In this document: piece by piece, positions 8,275 to 16,467 of the stretch
Layout: each line of letters opens with the position of its first letter
Numbering within the stretch: position 1 is the first letter of the stretch
Source of the DNA: Streptomyces sp. NBC_00448
GTDB taxonomy: Bacteria; Actinomycetota; Actinomycetes; Streptomycetales; Streptomycetaceae
DNA: 64,000 nt
Reading direction: 5' to 3'
NCBI RefSeq assembly: GCF_036014115.1
Contig: NZ_CP107913.1
Coordinates: 4,945,001-5,009,000, forward strand
Notes under the pieces: model-generated
What the model saw: the letters and a program-made list of their open reading frames with translations, nothing else
What the model was told of the DNA's origin: nothing
The model's database searches: none
Translations under genes and position numbers: made by a program

Positions 8275-9264
8275 CTACTCGCCCGCGTCCTGCTTGCGTA
8301 TCCCGGCCGCGCCGAAGCGCACCGAGATGATCGACATCCGCATCGACCGTACCCCCGGGATGCGGTGCGAGAACGGGGCGATCGCATACAGGCCCCGGCC
8401 GCGTCCCAGCCGCAGGCTGCGCACCTGCGTGATCAGCGGAGACGCCGCCGCGACCTTGGGGTACTCCCGGTAGTCCATCCCCCACTCCCAGCGCGGCGCC
8501 CGATATCTGCCGTCCCGCGCATCCAGCCTGCCCGCCTGGTTCTGTGCGACCTGGGCCCGCGGCAGCGCGTCGAAGAGGAACCACCCGCCGGGGAACCGCT
8601 CCGCGCACGCGGCGATCAGCCCCTTCGCATCGCGTTCCGGCAGATACATCAGCAGCCCCTGCGCGGTGACGAGAACGCCCTTCGCCACATCGGCCGCGGT
8701 GATCTCGTCCATCCACTCCAGGTCGAGCGCGGACCGGGCCACGGTGCGGCGGCGTGGCGGATCGTCGGGGAGCAGGGCGGTGCGTACCGCGACGGTCTCC
8801 GGAAGATCGACGGTCAGCCAGCGCACTCGGCCGTCGTCCACCCGCCAGAACTGCGTCTCCAGGCCCTCGCCGAGCGCGACGACGGTGCCACCCGGGTGCT
8901 CGGCGACGAACCGGCGCACCTCGTCGTCGAAGGCGCGCACCCGCAGCGCGTGCCACTGCGCCATCACCGCGCTGCCGAAGCGGTCGAAGGGGTAGTCGAT
9001 CCGGTCCACCAGGTCCACCGCGTAGGGGTCGTCCAGCAGCCGGTTCCCCGGTGGTCGACGGGCCTCGGCGGCGCGATGGGCCAGGTTCCACAGCAGCGTC
9101 GCCGGCACGCCGTCCAACTCGACCTTGATCCGGCCGGCGCCTTGCCCGGCGAAAGCGCCGTGCACCTCGCCCGCCGGCTCGCCCGTCACCTCGCCCGCCG
9201 GCTCGTCGCCGCCCGTCCCGCCACCGTCCGCGGCACCACCGCTCGCTTCATCCCCGTCGCCCAT
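8275..9264 (-). CDS. Class I SAM-dependent methyltransferase (LCM/TcmP-like)
   Basis: 329 residues. The first about 45 are a glycine, alanine and glutamate-rich low-complexity tail. The catalytic domain has VVALGEGLETQFWR (glycine-rich SAM-binding motif I) and LTVDLPE (acidic residue contacting ribose), the signature of the leucine-carboxyl-methyltransferase-like family PF04072, which also contains polyketide O-methyltransferases. Natural substrate unknown. The ATG at 9264 keeps the low-complexity tail; an internal start cannot be excluded. The gene is divergent from the GH3 gene across 219 bases. Confidence 0.7.
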   Translation of the reverse strand: MGDGDEASGGAADGGGTGGDEPAGEVTGEPAGEVHGAFAGQGAGRIKVELDGVPATLLWNLAHRAAEARRPPGNRLLDDPYAVDLVDRIDYPFDRFGSAVMAQWHALRVRAFDDEVRRFVAEHPGGTVVALGEGLETQFWRVDDGRVRWLTVDLPETVAVRTALLPDDPPRRRTVARSALDLEWMDEITAADVAKGVLVTAQGLLMYLPERDAKGLIAACAERFPGGWFLFDALPRAQVAQNQAGRLDARDGRYRAPRWEWGMDYREYPKVAAASPLITQVRSLRLGRGRGLYAIAPFSHRIPGVRSMRMSIISVRFGAAGIRKQDAGE

Positions 9265-9393
9265 GGCGCCAGCCTCTCATCCCCCCGCGTCGCCGCCACG
9301 TCAACTACCGGGCAAATCAAGCAGTTTCCCCCGGTCGGACTTGTCAGAAAGGTTGACACCCCCCATGGGCGAGCGTGACCATCACGTCGGTCA

Positions 9394-9405
9394 GAGAGCG
9401 CTCTC
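9394..9405. promoter_or_regulatory. LacI/GalR-type operator upstream of GH3 gene
   Basis: GAGAGCGCTCTC is a perfect 12-bp palindrome 78 bases before the GH3 start codon. Its GAGCGCTC core is that of the CebR operator that controls beta-glucan utilisation in streptomycetes. A TTGACA element lies at 9353-9358. No LacI-family gene is in the window, so any repressor would act from elsewhere. Confidence 0.55.
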
Positions 9406-9483
9406 ACACCACTGCTCTCTCCCTCCGCACCATCTGTCGGTCCCCCCAACACGCAAGCCCCCACCCGACATACAGGAGTACAC

Positions 9484-12400
9484 ATGAGGGTCACCCCACA
9501 AGGGCTCTCCAACCCAGGCCGTAAACGTTTCCGACGATCCCCGCAGGGAATCATCCTCCTCGCCTTGGTGCTCATCGCCTCGGCATACCTCTCGCTGAAC
9601 CCGACCACGTCCCACGCCGCCGCACCGCAGTTGCTCTCCCAGGGCAAGGCGGCCACCGCCTCCTCGGTCCAGGACGCCTTCACCGCAGGCGCGGCGGTGG
9701 ACGGGGACACCGGGACCCGCTGGTCCAGCGCCACGTCCGATCCGCAGTGGCTCCAGGTCGACCTCGGCTCCAGCCAGCCGATCACCCAGGTGGTGCTCAA
9801 CTGGGAGACCGCCTACGGGAAGTCGTTCAAGATCCAGACCTCGGAGAACGGCACGAGCTGGACCGACATCTACTCCACCACCACCGGCACCGGCGGCGTC
9901 CAGACCCTCAACGTGACGGGCACCGGCCGCTACGTACGGATGTACGGCACCGAGCGCGGCACCCAATGGGGCTACTCACTCTGGGAGTTCCAGGTCTACG
10001 GAGGATCGGGCGGCGGAAGCACCCCGCCGGCGACGTGCGGTGACACCAACGCGGCGCTCGGCAAGCCGTCCAGCGCCTCGTCGACCGAGAACGACGGCAC
10101 CCCCGCGGCCGCGGCCTTCGACGGGAACGCGGGCACCCGCTGGTCGAGCGCGGCCTCCGACCCCCAGTGGATACAGGTCGACCTCGGCTCCTCGCAGAGC
10201 ATCTGCGGCGCCCAGCTGACCTGGGAGACGGCGTACGCCACGGCGTACCAGATCCAGCTCTCCGACGATGGTTCCACGTGGAACACGGTGTACTCCACGA
10301 CATCCGGGGCCGGCGGGACGGAGAACCTCTCCTTCACCGGCACCGGACGCTATGTGCGGATGTACGGCACCCAGCGGGCCACCCAGTACGGCTACTCGCT
10401 CTGGGAGTTCACCGTCCTCACCCCGGGCGGCACCGGCACCCCGCCGACCGGCGGCGACGGTGACTGCCCCTGGGTCGGTTCGACGGCGCCGGTCGCGGAC
10501 CGCGTGACGCAGGTGATGGCGCAGATGACGAACGCCGAGAAGGTGTCGATCCTGCACGGCAACAACAACGCCTCGCCGTACATCGGCAACATCAACGGCA
10601 TCCCGTCGCTGTGCATCCCCGCTCTCGGGCTCCAGGACGGCCCGCACGGGGTGGGAGACGGGCTCGGCGGGGTCACCCAGATGCCCTCGGCGAACGCCTC
10701 GGCGGCCACCTGGGACACCGCGCTCGAGCAGCAGTACGGTGCCGCGATCGGCGCCGAGTTCGCCGGCAAGGGCGCGCAGGTGGCGCTCGGCCCGACGCTG
10801 AACATCGTCCGCGACCCGCGCTGGGGCCGTGCCTTCGAGACGTTCGGCGAGGACCCGTACCTCAACGGGCAGATGGCCGCCGCCGATATCAAGGGCATCC
10901 AGAGCCAGGGCGTGATGGCCGAGATGAAGCATGTCGCCGTCTACAACATCGAGAACCCGGCAGGCACGGTCATCGTCGACAACCGCACCCTTCAGGAGCT
11001 CTACCTGCCCGCCTTCCAGGCGGCGGTCGAGCAGGGTTCGCCGGCGGCGGCCATGTGCGCGTACAGCGTGGTCAACAATGTGCCCGCCTGCCAGAACCCC
11101 GCACTGATGAACGTCGGCCTCTACCAGCAGGCGAACTTCGGCGGCTTCATCACGAGCGACTGGGGTGGCACGCACTCGACGCAGGACTCCGCCAACGCGG
11201 GGCTGACGGTGGAGATGCCCAACGGGTACTTCTACGCCGACTTCCTCGCCCAGGCGGTGGCCGACGGCACCGTCAGCCAGGCCACGCTGGACACCATGGC
11301 CAGCCGGCTGCTCACCCAGTACTTCGCGTTCGGCCTCTTCGACAAGGCGCCCAGCGGCTCGACCGGCGCCACCGTCACCACCCCCGCCCACCAGCAGGTC
11401 GCCCTCCAGGGCGCTGAGGAGGGCGCGGTGCTGCTGAAGAACAACGGCATCCTGCCGCTGTCCACGTCCACCACCAAGTCGATCGCGGTGATCGGCTGGG
11501 ACGGCGGTGCCGGTGTGCAGACCATCGGCGGCGGCAGCGGCACCACGACCAGCTCTGGCACGGTCTGGCCGATCACCGGCATGCAGAACCGGGTCGCGGG
11601 CACCGGCACCACTGTCCAGTACAACGACGCGACCGACCTCAACTCGGCGGTCACGCTGGCCCGCAGCTCGGATGTGGCGATCGTCTACGCGTCCGACAAC
11701 TACGGAAACGAGGAGCACGACACCACGACGCTCGACCTGCCGGCCAACGGGGGCAGCTCGGTCAGCGACAACGACATGATCGCTCAGGTGGCCGCGGCCA
11801 ACCCGAACACGATCGTGGTGCTCAACAACAACTCGGCGATCAACATGCCGTGGCTCAACCAGGTGGCGGGCGTCTTCGAGGGCTTCTACCCGGGCCAGGA
11901 GATCGGCACGGCGATGGCGGCGCTGATCTTCGGCGACGTCAACCCCTCCGGCAAGCTGCCGGTGACCTTCCCGAAGTCGCTCGCCGACGTGCCCGCGAAC
12001 ACGGCCGCGCAGTGGCCCGGCACCAACGGGCAGGTGCAGTACAGCGAGGGTCTGGACGTCGGGTACCGGTGGTACGACGCGAAGAACATCACCCCGCTCT
12101 TCCCGTTCGGCTTCGGCCTGTCGTACACCACCTTCGGTTTCAGCAATCTCCAGGTAGGAGCGCTGAGCGGGGGGACGGCGACCGTGCACGCCACGGTCAC
12201 CAACACCGGGTCGCGGGCCGGCAGCGAGGTCGCGCAGCTCTACGTCGGGGACCCGGCGTCCACCGGTGAGCCCGTGCACCAGTTGCGCGGCTATCAGCGC
12301 GTCACGCTCGACCCGGGCCAGTCGCAGACGGTGACCTTCACCGTCAGCACCCACGACCTGGCCTACTGGAACACCTCGAACAGCGACTGGACGACCGCGG

Positions 12401-12792
12401 CCGGCGACTACCAGATCCTGGTGGGCGACTCCTCGCGGAACCTGCCGCTGACCGGCACGCTCGACGTGCCGACCACCGTCAACGGCAACCTGGCCGCGAC
12501 CGTCACCCCGAAGGCAGCCGTCTCCGGGCCGGCCGCGACCGCCGCGCCGCTCTCCGTGCCCAACCCGTACGGCATGAGCAGCCCGGTGCACAAGCAGGTC
12601 GACTGGACGTACGACAAGAACGCCAAGGGCGTCAGCTACACCGCGACCGGGCTGCCGCCGGGCATCTCGCTCTCGGCCGGAGGCACCTTCACCGGCGCGG
12701 CCGACAAGGCCGGCACCTGGACGGTGACGGTCACCGGCCGGAACGCGGCGGGCTCCCAGGGCTCCGAGACGTTCGTCTGGACGGCCACCTGA
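9484..12792 (+). CDS. Secreted GH3 glycosidase with two F5/8-C (CBM32-like) modules
   Basis: 1,102 residues. An N-terminal export signal (basic start, hydrophobic stretch about 23-38, SHAAAP cleavage region) is followed by two discoidin-like carbohydrate-binding modules (about 45-173 and 185-312, each with TRWSSA.SDPQW.QVDLGS). Then come the GH3 barrel (from about 335), with the nucleophile Asp559 in ITSDWGG, the GH3 alpha/beta sandwich, a fibronectin-III-like region after FGFGLSYTTF, and a C-terminal Ig-like domain. GH3 enzymes are retaining exo-glycosidases (glucosidase, xylosidase or others); the sugar is not determined by sequence. The two binding modules suggest action on insoluble glycan outside the cell. 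A parS site lies within module 2. Confidence 0.9.
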   Translation: MRVTPQGLSNPGRKRFRRSPQGIILLALVLIASAYLSLNPTTSHAAAPQLLSQGKAATASSVQDAFTAGAAVDGDTGTRWSSATSDPQWLQVDLGSSQPITQVVLNWETAYGKSFKIQTSENGTSWTDIYSTTTGTGGVQTLNVTGTGRYVRMYGTERGTQWGYSLWEFQVYGGSGGGSTPPATCGDTNAALGKPSSASSTENDGTPAAAAFDGNAGTRWSSAASDPQWIQVDLGSSQSICGAQLTWETAYATAYQIQLSDDGSTWNTVYSTTSGAGGTENLSFTGTGRYVRMYGTQRATQYGYSLWEFTVLTPGGTGTPPTGGDGDCPWVGSTAPVADRVTQVMAQMTNAEKVSILHGNNNASPYIGNINGIPSLCIPALGLQDGPHGVGDGLGGVTQMPSANASAATWDTALEQQYGAAIGAEFAGKGAQVALGPTLNIVRDPRWGRAFETFGEDPYLNGQMAAADIKGIQSQGVMAEMKHVAVYNIENPAGTVIVDNRTLQELYLPAFQAAVEQGSPAAAMCAYSVVNNVPACQNPALMNVGLYQQANFGGFITSDWGGTHSTQDSANAGLTVEMPNGYFYADFLAQAVADGTVSQATLDTMASRLLTQYFAFGLFDKAPSGSTGATVTTPAHQQVALQGAEEGAVLLKNNGILPLSTSTTKSIAVIGWDGGAGVQTIGGGSGTTTSSGTVWPITGMQNRVAGTGTTVQYNDATDLNSAVTLARSSDVAIVYASDNYGNEEHDTTTLDLPANGGSSVSDNDMIAQVAAANPNTIVVLNNNSAINMPWLNQVAGVFEGFYPGQEIGTAMAALIFGDVNPSGKLPVTFPKSLADVPANTAAQWPGTNGQVQYSEGLDVGYRWYDAKNITPLFPFGFGLSYTTFGFSNLQVGALSGGTATVHATVTNTGSRAGSEVAQLYVGDPASTGEPVHQLRGYQRVTLDPGQSQTVTFTVSTHDLAYWNTSNSDWTTAAGDYQILVGDSSRNLPLTGTLDVPTTVNGNLAATVTPKAAVSGPAATAAPLSVPNPYGMSSPVHKQVDWTYDKNAKGVSYTATGLPPGISLSAGGTFTGAADKAGTWTVTVTGRNAAGSQGSETFVWTAT
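10271..10284. other. parS site 3 (GTTCCACGTGGAAC)
   Basis: Perfect palindrome in the coding sequence of the second binding module of the GH3 protein, read as GSTWNT. The site is tolerated in the middle of a folded domain. Confidence 0.8.
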
Positions 12793-12815
12793 CGGCAGCC
12801 TGAACCTGCCGGAAC

Positions 12816-12851
12816 GGCACCCCCGCGACCCGCTCGGGCCGCGGGGGTGCC
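12816..12851. terminator. Bidirectional terminator hairpin
   Basis: A perfect 12-bp stem (GGCACCCCCGCG with its complement) and a 12-base loop, between the convergent GH3 gene and the MarR gene. It can serve both. Confidence 0.75.
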
Positions 12852-12857
12852 CTCGCT

Positions 12858-13469
12858 TCAGCTCATCCGCGCCCGTACGTCGGTGGACAGCTTGTCCAGC
12901 AGTCCGACCAGCAGTGCGCTTTCCTGCGGGGACAGGCCCGCCACGAGCGCCGCCTCGCGCCCGAGCACCGCGTCGACGGAGCGCTCGATCAGGGCGTGCC
13001 CCTCGGCCGTCAGCGCGACCAGGACCGTACGACCGCCGGTCGGCGCGGGGCCGCGGCTGACCAGGCCGCCGTCCTCCGCGCGGGCGACCCGCTGCGAGAC
13101 GGCGCCGGCCGTGACCAGGGTGCGGCGGGCGATCTCGCGGGTGGACAGGGTGTAGGGCGGTCCCGCGCGGCGGAGTACGGAGAGCAGGTCGAGGGTGGCC
13201 GCGTCGATCCCGGCGGCGCGCAGCACCCGGGCGCGATCGTCGGCGAAGAGTTTCGCCAGCCGCCAGATGGGGGTGACGACCTCGATCGACGTGGTCGGGG
13301 TGCCCGGGCGCTCACGCTGCCAGGCGGCCGCGATGTCGGCGGCGGGGTAGGGCGGTGGGGCGCCGGATGGAGCGCCCGGCGGGGCGTCGGCCGATACGTA
13401 GGCGCATCCACTGCTACGGCCGCTGCCGGTATCGGCATCGGCTGACACGTCGGCTTCGTCGTCGGCCAT
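12858..13469 (-). CDS. MarR-family transcriptional regulator
   Basis: 203 residues. The first about 50 are a low-complexity Ala/Pro/Asp tail. The winged-helix core follows (LSTREIARRTLVTAGAVSQRVARAEDGGL, wing GGRTVLVALT). It is divergent from a short-chain dehydrogenase gene across 97 bases that contain a perfect inverted repeat. The regulator therefore probably represses the dehydrogenase and itself. The ATG at 13469 is preceded by a purine run (AGAGGGGAA). Confidence 0.85.
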   Translation of the reverse strand: MADDEADVSADADTGSGRSSGCAYVSADAPPGAPSGAPPPYPAADIAAAWQRERPGTPTTSIEVVTPIWRLAKLFADDRARVLRAAGIDAATLDLLSVLRRAGPPYTLSTREIARRTLVTAGAVSQRVARAEDGGLVSRGPAPTGGRTVLVALTAEGHALIERSVDAVLGREAALVAGLSPQESALLVGLLDKLSTDVRARMS

Positions 13470-13505
13470 GGCGGATTCCCCTCTTGCCGCTGCACCCCAC
13501 GCTAT

Positions 13506-13519
13506 GTTTAGTTCTAAAC
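13506..13519. promoter_or_regulatory. Operator between marR and SDR genes
   Basis: GTTTAG-TT-CTAAAC, a perfect inverted repeat in the divergent intergenic region, AT-rich against its surroundings. It is the natural binding site for the adjacent MarR protein. Confidence 0.6.
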
Positions 13520-13566
13520 GTAGCAGCTCGGCACCGCACCCCGACACCTCGACCAGGAGCGATCCC

Positions 13567-14283
13567 TTGACCCGTACCGTCCTCGTCACCGGAGGAAGCG
13601 GCGGCATCGGCCGCGCCATCGCCGCGCGCTTCGCCGCCGACCGCGCCCAGGTCGTGGTAACCGGGCGGCACGCCGACACGGTGGAGCGAACCGCCAAGGA
13701 CCTGGGCGTGCGCGGCGTGGTCTGCGATGCGACCGACCCGACCCAGACTGCGGCGCTCGCCGAGCAACTGACCACAGTGGACGTGCTGGTCAACGCGGCC
13801 GGCGGGCTGCCCGCGCCGGCCCCCGACGGCGCGCCGCCGCTGGAGGCCCTGCTCGCCGAGTGGAGCTCCAGCCTCAGCCGCAACCTGCTCAGCGCGGTAC
13901 TGACCACGGCTTCCGTGCGGGACAGGCTCACGGACGGCGGCGCGGTGATCAGCATCGGTTCGATCGGCGCCGAGCGGCGCGGCGGATCGTACGGCGCGGC
14001 CAAGGCGGCCCTCGGCGCCTGGAACACCTCCCTGTCCGCGCAGCTCGCCCCGCACGGCGTCACCAGCAACGTGATCTCCCCCGGCTACGTCACCGGCACG
14101 GACTTCTTCCGCGGCGGCATGACCGACGCCCGCCACACCGCCCTGGTCCAGGAGACCCACAACCAGCGCCCCGGCACCCCCGACGACATCGCCGAGACCG
14201 CCTTCTTCCTCGCCTCCCCCGGCGCGCGCCACATCACCGCCCAGACCCTCCACGTCAACGGCGGCGCCTTCACCACTCGTTGA
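13567..14283 (+). CDS. Short-chain dehydrogenase/reductase
   Basis: 238 residues from a TTG start with AGGAG eight bases upstream. This start places the Rossmann strand VLVTGGSGGIGRA directly at the N-terminus, as is usual for classical SDRs; an in-frame ATG at 13468 lies inside the promoter region. Catalytic Ser (SIGSIG) and Tyr-x3-Lys (YGAAK) are present, and the protein ends with the typical ITAQTLHVNGG segment. NAD(P)H-dependent oxidoreductase of unknown substrate, probably controlled by the divergent MarR regulator. Confidence 0.85.
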   Translation: MTRTVLVTGGSGGIGRAIAARFAADRAQVVVTGRHADTVERTAKDLGVRGVVCDATDPTQTAALAEQLTTVDVLVNAAGGLPAPAPDGAPPLEALLAEWSSSLSRNLLSAVLTTASVRDRLTDGGAVISIGSIGAERRGGSYGAAKAALGAWNTSLSAQLAPHGVTSNVISPGYVTGTDFFRGGMTDARHTALVQETHNQRPGTPDDIAETAFFLASPGARHITAQTLHVNGGAFTTR

Positions 14284-14358
14284 CCGGGCCTGCGGCGATG
14301 TTCCGCCGGCAGTGAAGATCGGCCCGACCCGGCCCGACCCTGACTACCCTTCGATCCC

Positions 14359-14427
14359 ATGACGACGGTCACCACCCGGACGGTCACGTACCAGGACCGC
14401 CGGCGCCGGTGTAGGTTCCGCGATTGA
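14359..14427 (+). pseudogene. Truncated gene start, possibly dienelactone-hydrolase family
   Basis: Twenty-three codons beginning MTTVTTRTVTYQD, then an arginine-rich run and a stop. The opening residues resemble the N-terminus of streptomycete dienelactone-hydrolase-family proteins from memory. TACCCT lies nine bases before the ATG, as in leaderless transcripts. Similarity appears to stop near 14400, where sequence of different composition begins. I read this as the stump of a gene cut by an insertion or deletion; the family call is tentative. Confidence 0.35.
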
Positions 14428-14473
14428 GTGTCGAATGGCGGAGCGTTGAGCTGGGGTTTCCTTCGAGTCCGCG

Positions 14474-14668
14474 TCAGTTGTCGTCGACATCTGTCCGCGC
14501 GGTCATGTCCAATCCTCGTGGGCAGCCGTTCGCGCCGAGGACGATCCAGTCGAGTATGGATCCGAGGAGGGCATGGAGTTCTTGCTCGGTATGGAGGTCC
14601 CGGTGCTCGGGACGGTTGTCACCGCTGCCGAGGTCCACGAAGTCGAGTTCGGCTTCACCGCGAGCCGC
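14474..14668 (-). pseudogene. C-terminal fragment of unidentified protein
   Basis: An open stretch of 64 codons without a start, ending in TGA at 14474. The translation looks like real protein (ELDFVDLGSGDN, RPEHRDLHTEQELHALLG, ILDWIVLG), unlike the other frames here. It directly abuts the IS481-type start fragment in another frame, so the two seem joined by a rearrangement. I do not recognise the family. Confidence 0.3.
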
Positions 14669-14709
14669 CTACGGCCCTCGACGCTCAGGGGCGCATTCGC
14701 GTGGGGCAC
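14662..14709 (-). mobile_element. IS481-type transposase N-terminal remnant
   Basis: GTG start, then MPHANAPLSVEGRRRL, which matches the conserved opening of IS481-family transposases in streptomycetes as I know them. After about 16 residues the similarity ends. No catalytic DDE region and no second end are nearby, so this is a scar, not a working element. Confidence 0.5.
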
Positions 14710-14735
14710 TCGTCGTCCTCTCGACGTCAGACGAC

Positions 14736-14767
14736 GGCAGGCGCGAAACCTATCGTGCGCGCCTGCC
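14736..14767 (-). terminator. Terminator hairpin after VOC gene
   Basis: GGCAGGCGCG and its exact complement, 12 bases apart, begin 13 bases beyond the stop codon of the leftward VOC gene. Confidence 0.6.
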
Positions 14768-14780
14768 GCATTGCAGCCTG

Positions 14781-15146
14781 TCAGTCCCTCGGTGCGACGC
14801 GGATACGGTTCCCGTCAGGATCGGCTGCGAGGAAGGTCAGCCCGAACCCCGCATCATGAGGCTCCTGCAGGATCGTGACGCCCTTGGACTGCCACTGCTT
14901 GAAGATCGCGTTGACCTCGTCGGGCCCACTGTCGATGGCCAGACACACCTCACCGGTACGCGGGACGTCCGCTGACAGATCCTCGAACTGGCCGGACCAC
15001 ACAGCGAGGTCAGCGCCTGGCCCGAGGTCGAAGGTGATGTATCCCGGAGTCTCGAACGAGGGGCTCATGCCGAGGAGGCCTCCGTAGAAACGCGCTGCTG
15101 CGGGAGCGTCGTTCACGTAGACGATGGACACGACGGATGTGGTCAT
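14781..15146 (-). CDS. VOC-superfamily protein (glyoxalase/bleomycin-resistance fold)
   Basis: 121 residues forming one vicinal-oxygen-chelate domain: two beta-alpha-beta-beta-beta units, the first SIVYVNDAPAAARFYGGLLG and the second ending FLAADPDGNRIRV. Members bind a metal or sequester small molecules; no enzymatic activity can be assigned. The RBS GGAAG is close to the ATG. It is divergent from a WYL-domain regulator 92 bases away, a pairing that suggests the regulator controls it. Local GC is below that of the core genes. Confidence 0.8.
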   Translation of the reverse strand: MTTSVVSIVYVNDAPAAARFYGGLLGMSPSFETPGYITFDLGPGADLAVWSGQFEDLSADVPRTGEVCLAIDSGPDEVNAIFKQWQSKGVTILQEPHDAGFGLTFLAADPDGNRIRVAPRD

Positions 15147-15238
15147 GGTTCTTCCTTCTCGCAGGTCGTGGGTACGCATCCGCCAGCCTGACCGGGATAT
15201 GCGCCGCATCATGTCGCAATTCCTGAGAAACTTGGCGT

Positions 15239-16204
15239 GTGACCCCAGACCGCTTCTTCTCCCTGATGCTGCTCCTGGCATCGAGGAATGCCGTGACCAC
15301 ACAGGAACTTGCCTCGGCGCTGGGGGTGTCCCTTCGAACCGTCACCCGGGACCTGAACTGGCTCCGCGACGCCGGTCTGCCGGTGACCGCGCAACGGGGC
15401 CGTCTCGGAGGCGTGACCATGCTGCCCGGGTCCGGGCTCGACCTCACGCGACTCACACCCGGCGAGCGTGATCATCTGTCGCTCACCGGGCTGGACGAGA
15501 AGCAACGTGCGGAGCTCGACGCATCGGTCGAAAGCCGGCGCGCGCGCTCCAAGATCGCCGCTGCACAGCCACGTCGAGTTGATGAGCTCCTGCCGCTCAC
15601 CGACGTAGTACACGTGGACAGCCGTCCCTGGCTCCAGGCCCGTACTTCCGGCACGACCCCGGCTTCGCTGATCGGCCCGGTGCGGCGCGGTCGCCGGCTA
15701 CGGATCGAGTACGACAGCCCACGCGAGCCATGCCCCCGCGACCTGGTCGTGGATCCCTACGGGCTGCTCGCCAAGGCCGGCAGCTGGTACCTCGTCGCCG
15801 ACTGCGCCCGAGTGCCACGGATGTACCGACTCGAACAGATCACGAAGTGGAAAGAAGTCGACCAGCCACGACGGATCCGCGAGAGCCAGACCCTGGCCAC
15901 CGTCGCGGCAGCACTCATTGACCAGTGGGAACACCACCACGCGATAGAGGTCAGCGCCACCATCTACCAGACCCAGTTCGAGCGAGCGCAACGGATCTTT
16001 GGCCTACGACTCGTCCCGGACGACCACGAAGAATCCGCCACCGGCCGCAAGGTAACAATCCGCTTCCTGCATCTGGAGGACGTGCGAGCACTACTGCCGT
16101 TCGGGAGCGCCATCACCGTGCACAGCCCCACCGAAGCCAGGACTCACCTTCGCGACCTCGCCACCGATCTTGCCCACCACTATGCGCAGTCACCAACGTC
16201 CTGA
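15239..16204 (+). CDS. HTH-WYL transcriptional regulator
   Basis: 321 residues from a GTG start. The N-terminal winged HTH spans residues 1-60 (TTQELASALGVSLRTVTRDLNWLRDAGL, DeoR/HTH_11 type). A WYL domain lies at about 140-210 (LRIEYDSP, then AKAGSWYLVADC), followed by the C-terminal WCX extension. Such proteins are ligand-sensing regulators, often of adjacent genes and sometimes of defence or DNA-damage genes. The divergent VOC gene is the obvious target. A small palindrome (ATGCG-C-CGCAT, 15199-15209) lies in the shared promoter region. No Shine-Dalgarno is evident. Confidence 0.85.
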   Translation: MTPDRFFSLMLLLASRNAVTTQELASALGVSLRTVTRDLNWLRDAGLPVTAQRGRLGGVTMLPGSGLDLTRLTPGERDHLSLTGLDEKQRAELDASVESRRARSKIAAAQPRRVDELLPLTDVVHVDSRPWLQARTSGTTPASLIGPVRRGRRLRIEYDSPREPCPRDLVVDPYGLLAKAGSWYLVADCARVPRMYRLEQITKWKEVDQPRRIRESQTLATVAAALIDQWEHHHAIEVSATIYQTQFERAQRIFGLRLVPDDHEESATGRKVTIRFLHLEDVRALLPFGSAITVHSPTEARTHLRDLATDLAHHYAQSPTS

Positions 16205-16379
16205 CCCGCAACACCTGGTCGGCGTCGGCCATTCATGCCCCCTTTCTGGCCGCTCCAACGAGTGACGCTTCTGACCTGCAGGTCCTCGGACCATGTCAAA
16301 TTCGACACTGGCTTGACACTTGGGCGCGGATTCTGACAGCGAAACGCGGATCGTACACGCCTGTAGGATCTCGCCGCTC

Positions 16380-16393
16380 GTGTCCTAGGACAC
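16380..16393. repeat. Perfect 14-bp palindrome GTGTCCTAGGACAC
   Basis: In the 263-base gap between the convergent WYL and TetR genes. It has no loop, so it fits a protein-binding site better than a terminator. No assigned function; otherwise I see nothing in this gap. Confidence 0.5.
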
Positions 16394-16467
16394 CGCCCTG
16401 ACCAGTGGGTTTCGGAGTTGTCTCAGCTGGTGTCCAGGCGTCCGTGTCTCAGTTCCGTGGCATCTCT

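Noticed and set aside
14781-16204. VOC/WYL pair as a defence system
   Set aside because: WYL regulators accompany many defence loci, but no effector gene is present; the pair is better read as regulator and target.
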